A DNA stretch of 64,000 bases from Laccaria trichodermophora. Taxonomy: Eukaryota; Basidiomycota; Agaricomycetes; Agaricales; Hydnangiaceae. Positions 11,781 to 23,274 of this stretch are shown here, piece after piece. Each line of letters starts with the position of its first letter. Position 1 is the first letter of the stretch. Below the pieces are notes generated by a model. The model saw only the letters and a program-made list of their open reading frames with translations. It searched no databases and was not told the DNA's origin. The stretch covers positions 3,844,001 to 3,908,000 of the forward strand of contig JACTVC010000001.1 of the NCBI GenBank assembly GCA_018417955.1, read 5' to 3'. Both the position numbers and the translations under genes were made by a program.

Positions 11781-13834
11781 CCATGTTAGGTTTATATTTG
11801 CAAAATCATAGCATGTGAGAAAACAATACATAAAATACCAACACAAAAAAGAGACAAAATATAGTAAAAAAAGGTTGGGTTCCTGCACATGTTGAATTTT
11901 CGAGAACAAATTCTGATACATGTTTTTAAACACATGTCAACACATGTGGGTTACCCATGCCTGTTTCAGAAGTTGAGTTCTCAAATCACGGAAAATCACA
12001 GCAAGTTTGTTCCTTTGTACCCTTTGTACCATAGGTTTCCTAAGTTGTGAGTGTTTTGAATTGTTTGTTCCTCCCAAGCAAAGAGCCATGAAGCTATGAA
12101 CACCATTGCCACAGCTGTATAATAGTTACATATCTTCTGAGAGTCAAATAATACTGGTATTTACCTCCACCAAGAATCCTACTATACAGAATAAGTTCAA
12201 TCTACAGCCCAAAGTTGTTCTGAGATGTAAGACACATCCTGATGACTGCTGGATATCATTCCCATTACAGTAATTCTTGAAATCATGTGAAGTGAGCATG
12301 TATTAATAAGTCCTCAATATAAAAAAAATTTGCCTCCATCTTTGTCAGAACTGTATAGTCTAGGGCATCTGAAACCAAGCCACCAAGCCACCGAAAAAAA
12401 ACACAAGCCCCACCCAATATAATTGAATCTGTCTTCTAACTCTTTCAAACTTTCCTTCTCTCTCAAAAACACACACTCTTGACCTCATGGCCTCTATCCC
12501 TGAGTGGAACACCTTCAAGGCTTGCACTAATAGCCTCTGCACTCACCCATCATCAGGAAAATGACACATTGCCTGGTTGGGCTTGCATGTCTGATTCTGT
12601 CTGATTTCACCCTGGAATTAATCTTACATCTGATATTGTCTTATTTTAGTGGATCTGTCTGATGGTGTAAGACACAATCAGACAACATTCAGACAATTGA
12701 CAACATGAAAAAACTTGTAAGTTTGTTGAAACTCCACTTCAATGCAAACTGAACATGGCACAAACACAAACCAAACACACAAACATCCCACTTTCCATGC
12801 CTCCATCATCTACCATACCTATATTCAAGAAAGTTGCTATACCTTGAAAATAGCAATCTCATTGCCTCAGCAGAGCTGGGACTCCCAGCATGCAGATGGC
12901 TAGATATGTGACCAACCAATAGTGGGTAGCTGCTTCCAGCACAGTGTCATGCTTATTGCTACCCTTCTCAGTTATCACAAACTGCCTCATATTCTGATGG
13001 GCATACCAGGAATTGTTAAAAGGCACGTACCTGTTATGTTTTCCTCACTTCTATTTGATGTTGAGTTTTCTTTGCACTCCCATCAAGAGAACCACCTCAC
13101 CCCTCCAACGAGGGCTGCAGGCCACTGGAAGGGTTGTTGGACTAGGAGTAGTTATGGAATAGGAGCACTGTGAGGTATGAAAGGTGAGGAACCCCAATCC
13201 CCCATTGTCCATCTACTGACTGTTCCCAATGCCTGCCCCTGGTTAACAGCAACATGCACTGTCCACCAGTTGCAAGCATGTATCCACCTGGACCACCTGT
13301 GCTAGTTGAGAGTTCAACTGGCCTGTTTTGGGAGGAGCTCTCTCTTGCGTTGTAGGCGATGGAGTAGTGCATCCTGGCAGATGCATACTCCATCCCCCTG
13401 GTGTTCGGGGTCTCACTTAGGTGTCAGAGGGTCATTACATACACATTTACATGTCACATCATGTTTGTAGGTTCTTCAGTCATTACCACTACATTCATTC
13501 GTGTCTACGCACTCTCTGTGTCACTTGGCACCTCTCCAATGACACCCCACCCAATGTAAGCTTCTGCTGTTGAGTCAATTTCTCATCCCTGCTCTCTGGA
13601 CCTGCAGTAGCACTTTGACCCTTGATCAGTCACATGCACACCCACACCTGGCCAACATTGGTCACATCAACACCACACCGCCTTGGTTGTCCACTCCACC
13701 TGGGATGTCCACCTACCGACTAGGCTGACCCAATCCCTCACACAACACAGGGGACACTTGCAGCTCTGGAGATGTGTGAAGTGTTCACTCTGAACTTCTC
13801 GCATAGCTGAAGCCAAGAGGGAAGGAGGAGGCAA
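11781..13834. other. non-coding decayed DNA
   Basis: No gene found. Words of the type TGTCTGAT and its reverse complement cluster at 12,585-12,700. The rest is low in CG and shows no clear repeat structure by eye. Confidence 0.4.
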
Positions 13835-13925
13835 GAATGGGTGGATCTGGGATCAACACCCATGAGTGAGCAATGAGCAGTTACAAGATACTCAACTGGC
13901 CCAACATGATTATGCATACTGTAGG
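13835..13925 (-). mobile_element. tRNA-derived SINE head
   Basis: On the minus strand a tRNA-like A box (TGGGCCAGTTGAGTATCTTG) is followed about 30 nt later by a B-box-like GGTGTTGATCCC. The arms do not fold into a full cloverleaf, so this is a SINE rather than a tRNA gene. Confidence 0.45.
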
Positions 13926-14523
13926 AAGTACAGATATACAAAGCACTACATGTAGTGCAAGAGGATGGCAAGACTGCTGACAAGATGGTGGTTCAAGACA
14001 AAAGATCAATATATTATGTAAGATATCCAAATCTAGCTATATACCACTGTTTGACTATGGCCTCTGGGCATTCCCTTCCAATCCTATATCACAAGATGGG
14101 TCACACTACATTGAACAAGAGGGTGTTCTGCCAAACATTGGATCATTGAGGGAGCTCTTTACACTCCCCCACCTATTCCTACTGGACTCCTACTGGAATC
14201 CCGGACTCCTACTGGATTCTACTAGGACTCCAGCCAATTTCATATTGCCTGGACACCATACAAATTTTGCATCTCAGTCCTACTGGAGTCCTAGTAGATT
14301 CCTACTGGAATGATCCCAAATCACAAGGAATTAAGGATTCCTAAGGAATGGGTCTACTGGAGTCCAGTAGGAGTCCAGTAGGAGTCCATTTCCAAGTACA
14401 AGTCCAGTAGTTTGTCACTATTATTGTTATTATATAATATAAAAAAAAGCACATCATGCATGGATTGAACACTTGACCTCACGGAGACACCAACATTTTA
14501 TGAAGTGAGCACTTTACCACTTG

Positions 14524-17500
14524 CAGTGATGGCGGGGTCACTACTGACCCCTTGACAGATTGATGGGGTCAAGAGTCTAGACGGGGTCAGACCCTGGGTC
14601 AGGTTTCGTCAAAGGGTCAGTCCGTGACTACCTAGCTCATGTGAAGAGCTTAAATTGTATTAAGTTATGATATCTCCGAAAAATCATATTATAGTGGGGT
14701 ACTGATTTATGGAGTGGACTGTGGAGCACTAAGTGGGGTTGAGGGCAAGGGGATGAGCTTTAGTATTCTTCTTACTTTCCCCCCATGTCTCATCAAAATC
14801 CTGTATGGGAACACTATCATAAAGGTGTAGAAAAGTACAAAACTAACAAGTCCAACTATGAGGTGTGGTGCAAGTTTTGCATTCAGAACAGAGTGCAATG
14901 GATTCTTCATGCGGAATTGGATGATGTCGCAAATGGACGATGTTTTAGCGCATGGACTGAAGGGGAGATAGAAGAGACAGGTATGTGAGCAGGAAGCCGA
15001 TCAGGTATTCCAGAAGTCACTCACATTTATGTTAATAGTCAAAACCTCTGAACGTGCTGCATGTGGAAAGGTTGAGGACATGTGGAAGCATCTTGCAAAG
15101 GACTGCGAGCATGTCAGTGCTGCAGTCAAGCAGAAGGCTACACAAACCTTGGCCAGTTATGCACAGAACCGAGCAACAAAGGCAGGCAACAAGGAAAATG
15201 AGCGCCCCACAGCACCTACACCAGCACAGCCAATAAGCAGCTCGAGAACCTCAAGTCTGGGTTCGATTGGCCTGACATCACCCATGCAAACCTTGCCGGC
15301 AAGCCTCCCTGCGATGCCATCTCCTCATGGTGCATTGAGCCTCACAAGTGAGAGGCCATCTCAGCGGCGAAGAACTGATTTGCACTCGCCAGCGGAGGGA
15401 GACGTGTCCTATGGAGAGACATCAGCTCCACCAGTCTGGCCAAGTGCTCAACAGGCAGAATGGATGGCAGACCTTTGCTTTCTGATGGTAACATGCAATA
15501 TCACATGGTGGGTCACAGAGCATCCATACTGGCGCTACTTCTTCCAGAAATGGGTACCAGGAAGTTTGATGCCAGGTTGTAAGCAGTTGTCTGGTCAGAT
15601 TCTTGACGAAGAGAGCGAGAAGATTGTGGAGAAGATCAAAACGACGGTGAAAGGGCAACATGGAACAGGGCAGTGTGATGGCTGGAAAAATATTGCTAAA
15701 ACGTTGTTGATTGCATCCATGGTTAATGTGGAATACAAGGTGTGTCTCATCATTGGTCAAATATAAGCAGAGAAGGCTCTCGACTTACACAATTTCCTAG
15801 CTGTACATGCTCGGGCTTGCTGACGTCTCATCTAAACCCAAAAATGCAGAAACATTACTGGATATCGTGTTGATAGAGATCCAGTACTGTCTCACCGTGC
15901 TTGGAATCATTCTTGTGGCCTGGTGTACTGATGTGAGCAGTGAATCCTTGAAGATGAGAAGGCTTTTGCATGCAAGGTATCCTTGGATTGTAACGTTAGA
16001 CTGTTGGGCTCATCAGGTGAATGGCTTACTGTGCTGCATGAAATGAAAGACTGACCTGCAAATACAAACAGATCAATCTCGTTGTGGGTGATTACTTCAA
16101 ACTCAAGACACGGTTCATCAATGTTGTCAACAATGCACTCGAGCTCGTCAAGTGGTTCAACAGTCACAGCTGTGCACTTGGAATACTGAAAGACAAACAA
16201 TGCACCAAACTTCAGAAGGTCCTCGCCCTCATTCTTCCTGTGCTCATGCGCTGGACCTCCCATTATCTGTCTGTTCGCCACCTCCTGGAGCTCGAATACT
16301 TCTTCCGCTTATTAGTCCTGGACCGAGAATCACGTGCCGTCCTCATTCTGTGCGCAGGGGCCAAAGCCGAACAGAAGAGAAAGGCAGAGGAGATCATGAA
16401 AATCATTGAAGATAGCGGTTTCTGGAGTGATTTGAACATGTGAGTCCAATTTGTTCAATGAGAATGCTTGCATGAAACTTACAATAGATCTCAGCATCCG
16501 AAGTCACCTTGAACCTCTTGCCATAGCCGCCAACGTCACACAGAGTGATTTCGCGCGCCTTGACATTGTTCTCTTAACCCTCGCAAACTTGTTCTTCACC
16601 TTCTCAAATCCTGAAATTGAGGCAACAGTTCACATTGGCATTCACGAGAGCCTGGAGAAGCACTGGAAAAAGGCTGATCAACCTGTCTTCCTGCTTGCAG
16701 TTGTTTTCAACCCATACATCTGGACACGTTGCTTCCACCCCAACAGTCCCTTCAAGCTCATGCGAGGGCTTTGGCCACTTGTCAAGAAGACTTTCTGGCA
16801 GTTCTTCAATCAAGATCCTGATAGCGCATTCAGGCAGTCGTTTGCAAATTACATCACCGGAGTGGGAAGCTGGTCGGACGAAGCCATGAGTCTGAGGGAG
16901 CTCAAAGAGCTGGCAACAGCTGAGGTGAGTGATCCATTGTTGGCATGCGAAAGGTTCTCATGTCCGTATCTACAGAAATCACATGTGAACCTTGTCAGCC
17001 TTTGGCGAGAACACGACACGGGACTCAACAACGGCCCAAATGGCATCGTCAAGCTCATGATGCGGATTCTGAGTATTGTTGCAAACTTGGCTGGCACGGA
17101 ACGGCTCTTCAGCAAATTTGGCATTGTTCACACCAAACATCGGAATCACATGCACCATGAGCAGACACGCAAAATTGTGCTTGTGAAATCAGATGTTGAA
17201 GAACGCCACAGCCGCCCAGCGCAAACACGAAACAAACGCAAATTCCAAGACAACGAGTCCATGTCGCCTCACGACGATCTGGATCCATTTTCATCATTGA
17301 CCTCAAATTCTGTCACCACCCACTCCAACTCCACCACCACTGGTGAACCTGACCAGTCGACGGAAGAAGATATCAACGAGGAGCTGATTCCTGAATTCAT
17401 TAACCTTGTTCAAGGTCTTGTCCAAGAGGTTGACGAGGTGGAAGCACACAGCGATGATGTGGATGAGGAGCCCGATCCAGTCCCAGTTGACGAGCCTCTC

Positions 17501-17813
17501 ACCAGAGCAGAATCTCTCATGCTCAAGCATCTTTTTCACTACCCAACTCCTTCTGACCAGTCTCCTGCCTCTTTAGCTTTCTTTCAGGAGTACTGGACAC
17601 ACGCCGAAACTAGTTTACAAGTCGAAGTCGAGTTCCATGACCTCTTGCACAATAACCCTTAAATAACTTTTTTTGTACATACATATGTTAAATTAATTCA
17701 ACTGGGCCTAATCTCCCGGTCACGCACTGACTCTGACGAAAAAGGGTCAGAAGGGTCTGACGGGGTCTGACGAAAACGTCTGATGGAGTCTGACCCCATC
17801 ATGCCCATCACTG
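14524..17813 (+). mobile_element. complete hAT transposon with 8-bp target duplication
   Basis: ACCACTTG flanks the element on both sides (14,516-14,523 and 17,814-17,821). The ends are short inverted repeats (CAGTGATGGCGGGGTCA left; CAGTGATGGGCATGATGGGG right, reverse complement), followed by GGGTC/TGACGAAA subterminal words. An 8-bp duplication and CAG-type ends fit hAT. The 3,290-bp element is rich in CG dinucleotides, unlike the surrounding decayed repeats, so it looks like a recent arrival. Confidence 0.93.
14785..17662 (+). CDS. hAT transposase, 882 residues
   Basis: Exons join(14785..14980, 15039..15739, 15801..16016, 16072..16439, 16495..17662) form one open frame across four 55-61 nt introns. 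The N-terminus looks like a BED-type zinc finger: VWEHYHKG, WCKFC, then WKHLAKDCEHV, with the finger split by intron 1. Next comes a Ser/Pro linker, then the RNase H-like core: GQCDGWKN, LDCWAHQ spliced to INLVVGDYFK, and HLEPLAIAANVTQ. The C-terminal hAT dimerisation region is clear: LMMRILSIVANLAGTERLFSKFG, quoted here as LMMRILSIVAN and GTERLFSKFG. A Thr/Glu-rich acidic tail follows. The start at 14785 is the first ATG in the frame with the finger. The transposase cuts and pastes its own element; nothing visible disrupts it, so it may be active. Confidence 0.9.
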
Positions 17814-17875
17814 ACCACTTGCACCATGTAGGCCTTTATACTCACCTTTATTTTATGCACTACATACCAACCGTG

Positions 17876-18049
17876 GGGCTACCTTCCTAGAAAGGATGCC
17901 CGGCAAATTCTGCAAGTGGGAATTTGCCCAAACCCTCAACCCACATCCTTCCACGTCACCACCACCCATCAATGACGCCTCGACTGCATCCACCAAACAT
18001 CGACAACCATCGACACCCATCAACACATGCCATGGCATTGAAAACATGA
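17876..18049 (+). promoter_or_regulatory. CG-containing upstream region of the E1 transposase gene
   Basis: This short GC-richer segment precedes the transposase exons. It holds ACC/CAC-rich triplets like the matching parts of E2 (21,880-22,900) and E3 (35,000-36,050). It probably carries the promoter and perhaps the start codon, but no start could be fixed. Confidence 0.35.
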
Positions 18050-21000
18050 TCCACCACGCCATGCAACTGCAGTGGGCTTCAACGCAAGTCCCCACCAACC
18101 AAGAAACGCAAGCGCACTGAATCCGGCACAGACAAATCAAACAAGAAACCAAAAGCAGATGCAAAGGAGACCACAGAAGACGACGACAACGTTTCGAAAG
18201 TGATGGGGAAGGGGAAAGGCACAGCAAAGGGGAGGAAAAAGGGCACGAAAGGTGCAAGGTATGTCATCACCCCCACCACGTTGTTGCCCACTCACTTCTT
18301 TGTAGGAAAACAGCTGCCAACCGTGCCCAGGAAGATGCTGCCGCCGATGCAGCTGGGGCCCCAAGCAAACTCACGAGGTGTGTCAACCCCCCCCAACCCA
18401 TTTTTTTCTCATAAAAAACATGCTACAGGACTGAGCGGCTGCTCGAGGAGAGCAGCGTGCCCATTGCACCGCCCATGCGCATTCGATTGACTACCACCAC
18501 CCATCAGCCACCTCCACCCAACCTCGTCACCACTGGCCGTCAATGCCACTCGGATGCCACCCAAGTCCAAGGCAAGCAAACACCAATGAACCACAATGGA
18601 TTGGACAGCGACGACAACAACAGCAACACAACTAACGAGGACGATGAAGACGAAGACGATGAAAATGAAGATGACGAAAACGGGGACAACGACAACAAAG
18701 ACACGAGCAACAAATGCAAGAAAGCCGCCAATGACAACAACAACAACAGCAGCGGTTTGGACAACAAGAACATGGGCGACACGTCAGGCAACAACAAGGA
18801 CAAAGGCAATAGCAACGGAAATGACGAAAACGACACAAAGGCAGTCAACGAGCCCCACCACGCTACCAACACCAACGCCAACACCATCGCCCTCAACGCC
18901 CTTGTAACAGACACCTGCGACATGAACAGCCCCGCCACGAACACCCCCACCATGAACAACCCCAGCATGAATTCCCCTGCCATGAACATCCCTGTGATGA
19001 ACACCCCCACTACCACCACCCTCTCAACGGATGCCCCTGCAACAGACACCACCATCATGAATGCCACCACCACCAGCATGCCCAACACCAATGTGCTTGC
19101 AGCTGTAGTGCCCAGCGCCCTAACATGTAATGTCGTGCCCACCATGCTAATGCATGATGTAGTGCCCAATGCTGTAGTACCTTATCATACCACAGGTACA
19201 TGTACTATAGGTAAGTATTATATTACATATGTATGTACTATAGCTTGTCCTTTATTATTTAGACTTGAATGCACCTCGTGGTGATGAAGGTAGGTAGAAC
19301 TTACTTTGTTTATTGTAATTTTTTATTATTATGAAGTTTTTGACTTTGTGGCAGATGTTAGGATGAACAGTCCACCCCATGGTCCCCCTCGGGATTGGGA
19401 TAACTTGCAAGGTGCATCACGTACCACAGGTAAATCCTTCCAGAGTTTTCACTATATTTACTAAGTGGATGTCTTTGTGTGCAGGTGGACTTATTCAAGG
19501 GAGAGCCTATGGCAATGTATTCAACTTTGCTGATGCAGTGCTTATGGATCGACCACCCATTGTTGGTGGTCAAGTACTTTTATATAATTCACAGGAAGAT
19601 CCCGCCAACTTATCTCTTGCCTCAATGAAAGTGTCTATGGGTTTCAGCCATGATGTTACAGCAACCTTTCAGCCTGTCCTTGAAAATCTTATCAAACGTC
19701 GTCCTGAGGTTGCAGGTGAGTGTTAAAGCTTAATAGTTATTTTTTATTGATATATTTCTAGATCCCAACATGACTATTTTAACCTGGGATGATGTTGATG
19801 GGATTTGGAATATTAAAGGGCCATATGCATTTGCCCTTGAACAGAATGAGGATGTGAAATGGGTCTACAATAAGGAAAAAGGAAAATATGTTTTGTCTAT
19901 TCTGGTTGTATGTAGCTTCATTCAGTCACATGAGTTCTCTACTAACATATTTTCTAGAGCTCCTTTGGTCTGGAAGCCACCTCTGGCTCTCGTTCTGTTT
20001 CTCATTCTACATCTGCATCTGTTTTGCGATCTGTCTCTGTAGCTTTGTCTGGTGCTGGGTCTGGGTCTGCTCCTAGCTTGGCTCCTCAGTCTTTTGGATT
20101 TTCCAAAAGATCTAAGAGTCTGGCAGCCACGTATAAGCTTGAGCTTGCTACTATACTTAAGATCTCATCTCACTTGATGAACCAAGAGGGGAAGGTATCC
20201 CTCACTCTGGCGTATGAGAGATATAAAGCCTGCAATAAAGCTATGCAGGACTATAATAGAATGAAGGGCGCTAAAACTTGGCCTAGCACATGTCCTGAGC
20301 CAACTGCCACAGATATTATTGAGATTTTCATCTCTAAGTCTATGTGGCATCAGTATTATGTTGGACTTTTTTCCCATGTCTCTAAGTATCCTGACATGGT
20401 TGAGTGGCTGGAGGATGGAGATGATAGGCCTTCTAGTGTGGATGTCTGGGGTTTCCAGAAAACATCCTATACCTTTTCGGATCTTAAAAAATGGCTTGAT
20501 GAACAGAATTCTCCTCAGGGTGCTGATTTGGGGGGGCAGGTGGACAAGAAGGAGAAAGGAAAGGAGAAAGGAAAGGAGAAAAAGAAAGGAAAGGGGAAGA
20601 AGGGGAAAAAACAGAGTTCTTCAGAGGGTACAAAGAAGAAAGCTAGTAAAGGGAAAAGGGCGCAAGGTGGGGATTCTGGAGATGAGGATAGTGATGCTGG
20701 AAAGAATTTCAAGGGAAAGCAGAAGGCGAAAGGAGGAAATAAGAAGAAGGATAGGAAGTAAGTAGTTTTAGCCAAACCTGACATATTTTTGAATCTAGAC
20801 AATCTCTGTAGTTTTGGATATATGCTTAGCTTTTTCTGGTTGCTCTGTGGTTTACTGGGTTATATAACCCCAATTGTTGGAATCTTAGCCATGTTTAGCA
20901 TGCTCCCAGCAGTCAATGCCCACCAGACTCATTCTCCATTCCCTGATATCCCCTTTTCAGTCTTCAGTGAATTTGTTACATCCAACTTTAGCTCCAAAGT

Positions 21001-21850
21001 CTCACTATCAACTGTGCTAGTACTACTGTTCACCATGACTAACAACACAACTCTTCTGAGCTTACATGCAAGACAACAAATTTCTAAGTATCCAGGAGAG
21101 CGAAGAACTCATACCACTGGCTGGATCACAGGATTGATCAGGGCTCTAACTGATCACCTGGGTGATAAAAAAGACCGATTGTTCAAAAAGTCTGAAGTCA
21201 AAGGGGGAATGACTGAAGATCAGATGTTTGTGGCATTGGGAAATAAACTTGACCTTTTTGCAAAAATGTTGGAGTTATGTCCCATTGACAAGGATGGAAG
21301 ATTCAAAGGAAAAGTGAACCCTATATCCCATGATGAGCTCAAGCCTGTTCTTCTGATATGCCCTGATGCAGTTGAATGTGAAACAATGTCATGTGATCCA
21401 AGGTCACTACTCCAGGCAGCTCAACCACAAGATATTCCTGAAGTTACACTAATAAAGGGTACTGAGATTTATAAGAAAAGTTATGTCCTTACTGGACTTT
21501 GCCCAAAATGTCAGACCCAATATTCTGCTGATCGTGAGCGAGTAGTTGGACAGACTGGCTCATTTGATCAAGTATACTTGAACTCTGCTGTATACTTGAA
21601 AGTGGGCCAGAATATTTGGAGGTCTTATCAGTGCCCCCCTAATTCCTGCAGGATTCCGGTCATTCCTGCAGATTCCGGTGGATTCCGGAGGAGTGAAATT
21701 TAGCAGGGAGGCCTGCTATTTTCATCATTCCGGTGCTTTACCATTCCAGCGGAATTTCGGCATTCTGGAATTGTGACCGGAATGGCAAAAACGGAATGCA
21801 ACTGGAATCCGGTTTGTTTGGCACAAGCCCATTGCCAAACAATTGTTTGT

Positions 21851-23274
21851 TTGGCAACAGCTTTCACGCTCATCCAAACACAACCCTCTCTCCTCCCACC
21901 ACCACCGTCGTCACTCCACATAACCGCCCCCCTCACATTGTGAGTGCCTGCCATGGGCTAAGCGACGTGAGGGGGCTCACATCAACCACCACGCCGCTCA
22001 CCTGACATCCAACAACGTTGCCGACACCACAACGCTGTGCCACGTCACCACGGCACACAAACCAGGTAAGCACCCACAACCCCCTCTCCTCCCTCATCTC
22101 TCAACACGAAAACCAGGTGCCACGTTGCTGACTGCGACGTGGCACCCAAACGATGGCAACAGGTTTCGAGGCCCCCACACATACAATTTCTACACAACGG
22201 CCAACCCAAGACAACAAGAACACCCCACAACAGCACCACCCCACCCTCAAACCACCCCAGCACTCCCAAAACAACATCCAGCGCCCACACGACACACAAC
22301 AGCACCACCTCACCCACGAAAACACCCCACCCAGTGCCCACGATGGCCGCCCAGCGCCCATGACTGCACAACGGCACACCCCATCCACGAAAACTCCCCA
22401 CCGCCCACCAAAACACCCCAGCGTATCTGAAAACAACACGCCGCCCACAAAACAAAGCCCAGCGCCCACATACACCACCAATGGACACGAAACAACACCC
22501 CGCAGACACGAAACAGTGCCCAGCGCCCACGTACACCGCCAGCGCCTACGAAACAACGCCCAGCGCCCATGACAACGGGACGACGACCCTCCCCCTTGCT
22601 CCCTTCCCCCTTCCTCTACCATCCCATCCCTGTCCACGACCTCCGCAAGCGTGCCCACATCAACCAAACACCCACAACTCCCATGATCGCCAACATCCCT
22701 CCCCCCTTCACTTTTTTACACCACAACTGGGCCAAATGACAATGCCCATGCATGCCCACATCAACCGACCACCTACAACAACCCCGTGAGCACCAACATC
22801 CTTCTCCCCTTCGCTTTTTACACCACAACTGGACAAAACAACAACGCTGACGTGCACCCACATCCCTGACCCCCTGTGAGTGCCAACATCCCTCCCCCCT
22901 TCGCTTTTTTACACCACAACTGGACTAAACGACAACATCCATGTGTGCCCACATCCATGAACCCTGTGAGCGTGTGCCGTGAGTGTGAATGTACCTCCCC
23001 TCTTCGCTTTTTTACACAACTGGACCAAACAACGATGCCCCCCCTTCTCTTTTTAACATTACAACTAGCTGCCTTCAGTATAGTATGTAATGTAGAGTTT
23101 CGTAGCACTTGGTGTAGAGTTTCGTAGCACTTGGTGTAGAGTTTCATAGCACTTGGTGTAGATTTTTCGTAGCATTCTAAATTTAGTTAAAAATTTCCCA
23201 AAATGGAAGTTTCAGGTCTGGTGGCCATTATTTCCTCTCACGTCTTTCTTTCTTTCCCCCCACATCTTTCTTCC
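21851..23274. repeat. E2 non-coding 5' module with tandem repeats
   Basis: A C/A-rich region with CG-containing CACCCACGAAAAC-like words at about 22,140-22,560. It is followed by about four copies of a 100-110 bp unit at 22,700-23,060 (CTTCGCTTTTTTACACCACA, then AACTGGAC and CCAACATCC). Three full copies and one partial copy of a 22-bp unit (GTAGAGTTTCGTAGCACTTG plus GT) occupy 23,092-23,177. Reading frames here are repeat artefacts. Confidence 0.7.
22117..22145. promoter_or_regulatory. 12-bp-stem hairpin in E2
   Basis: GTGCCACGTTGC and GCGACGTGGCAC flank a TGACT loop, pairing over 12 positions with one G-T wobble. The same loop with a perfect 10-bp stem occurs in the giant palindromic element at 43,481-43,505. 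Confidence 0.7.

Larger units (their letters stand above)
14436..17875 (-). mobile_element. tRNA-derived SINE inside E1, split by the hAT element
   Basis: Joining 14,436-14,523 to 17,822-17,875 gives, on the minus strand, a tRNA-like A box (TGGTGCAAGTGGTAAAGTGC) and a B box (AGTGTTCAATCC), followed by ATGCATGATGTGC and a short poly-T tract. The hAT element sits inside the A box. Confidence 0.55.
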
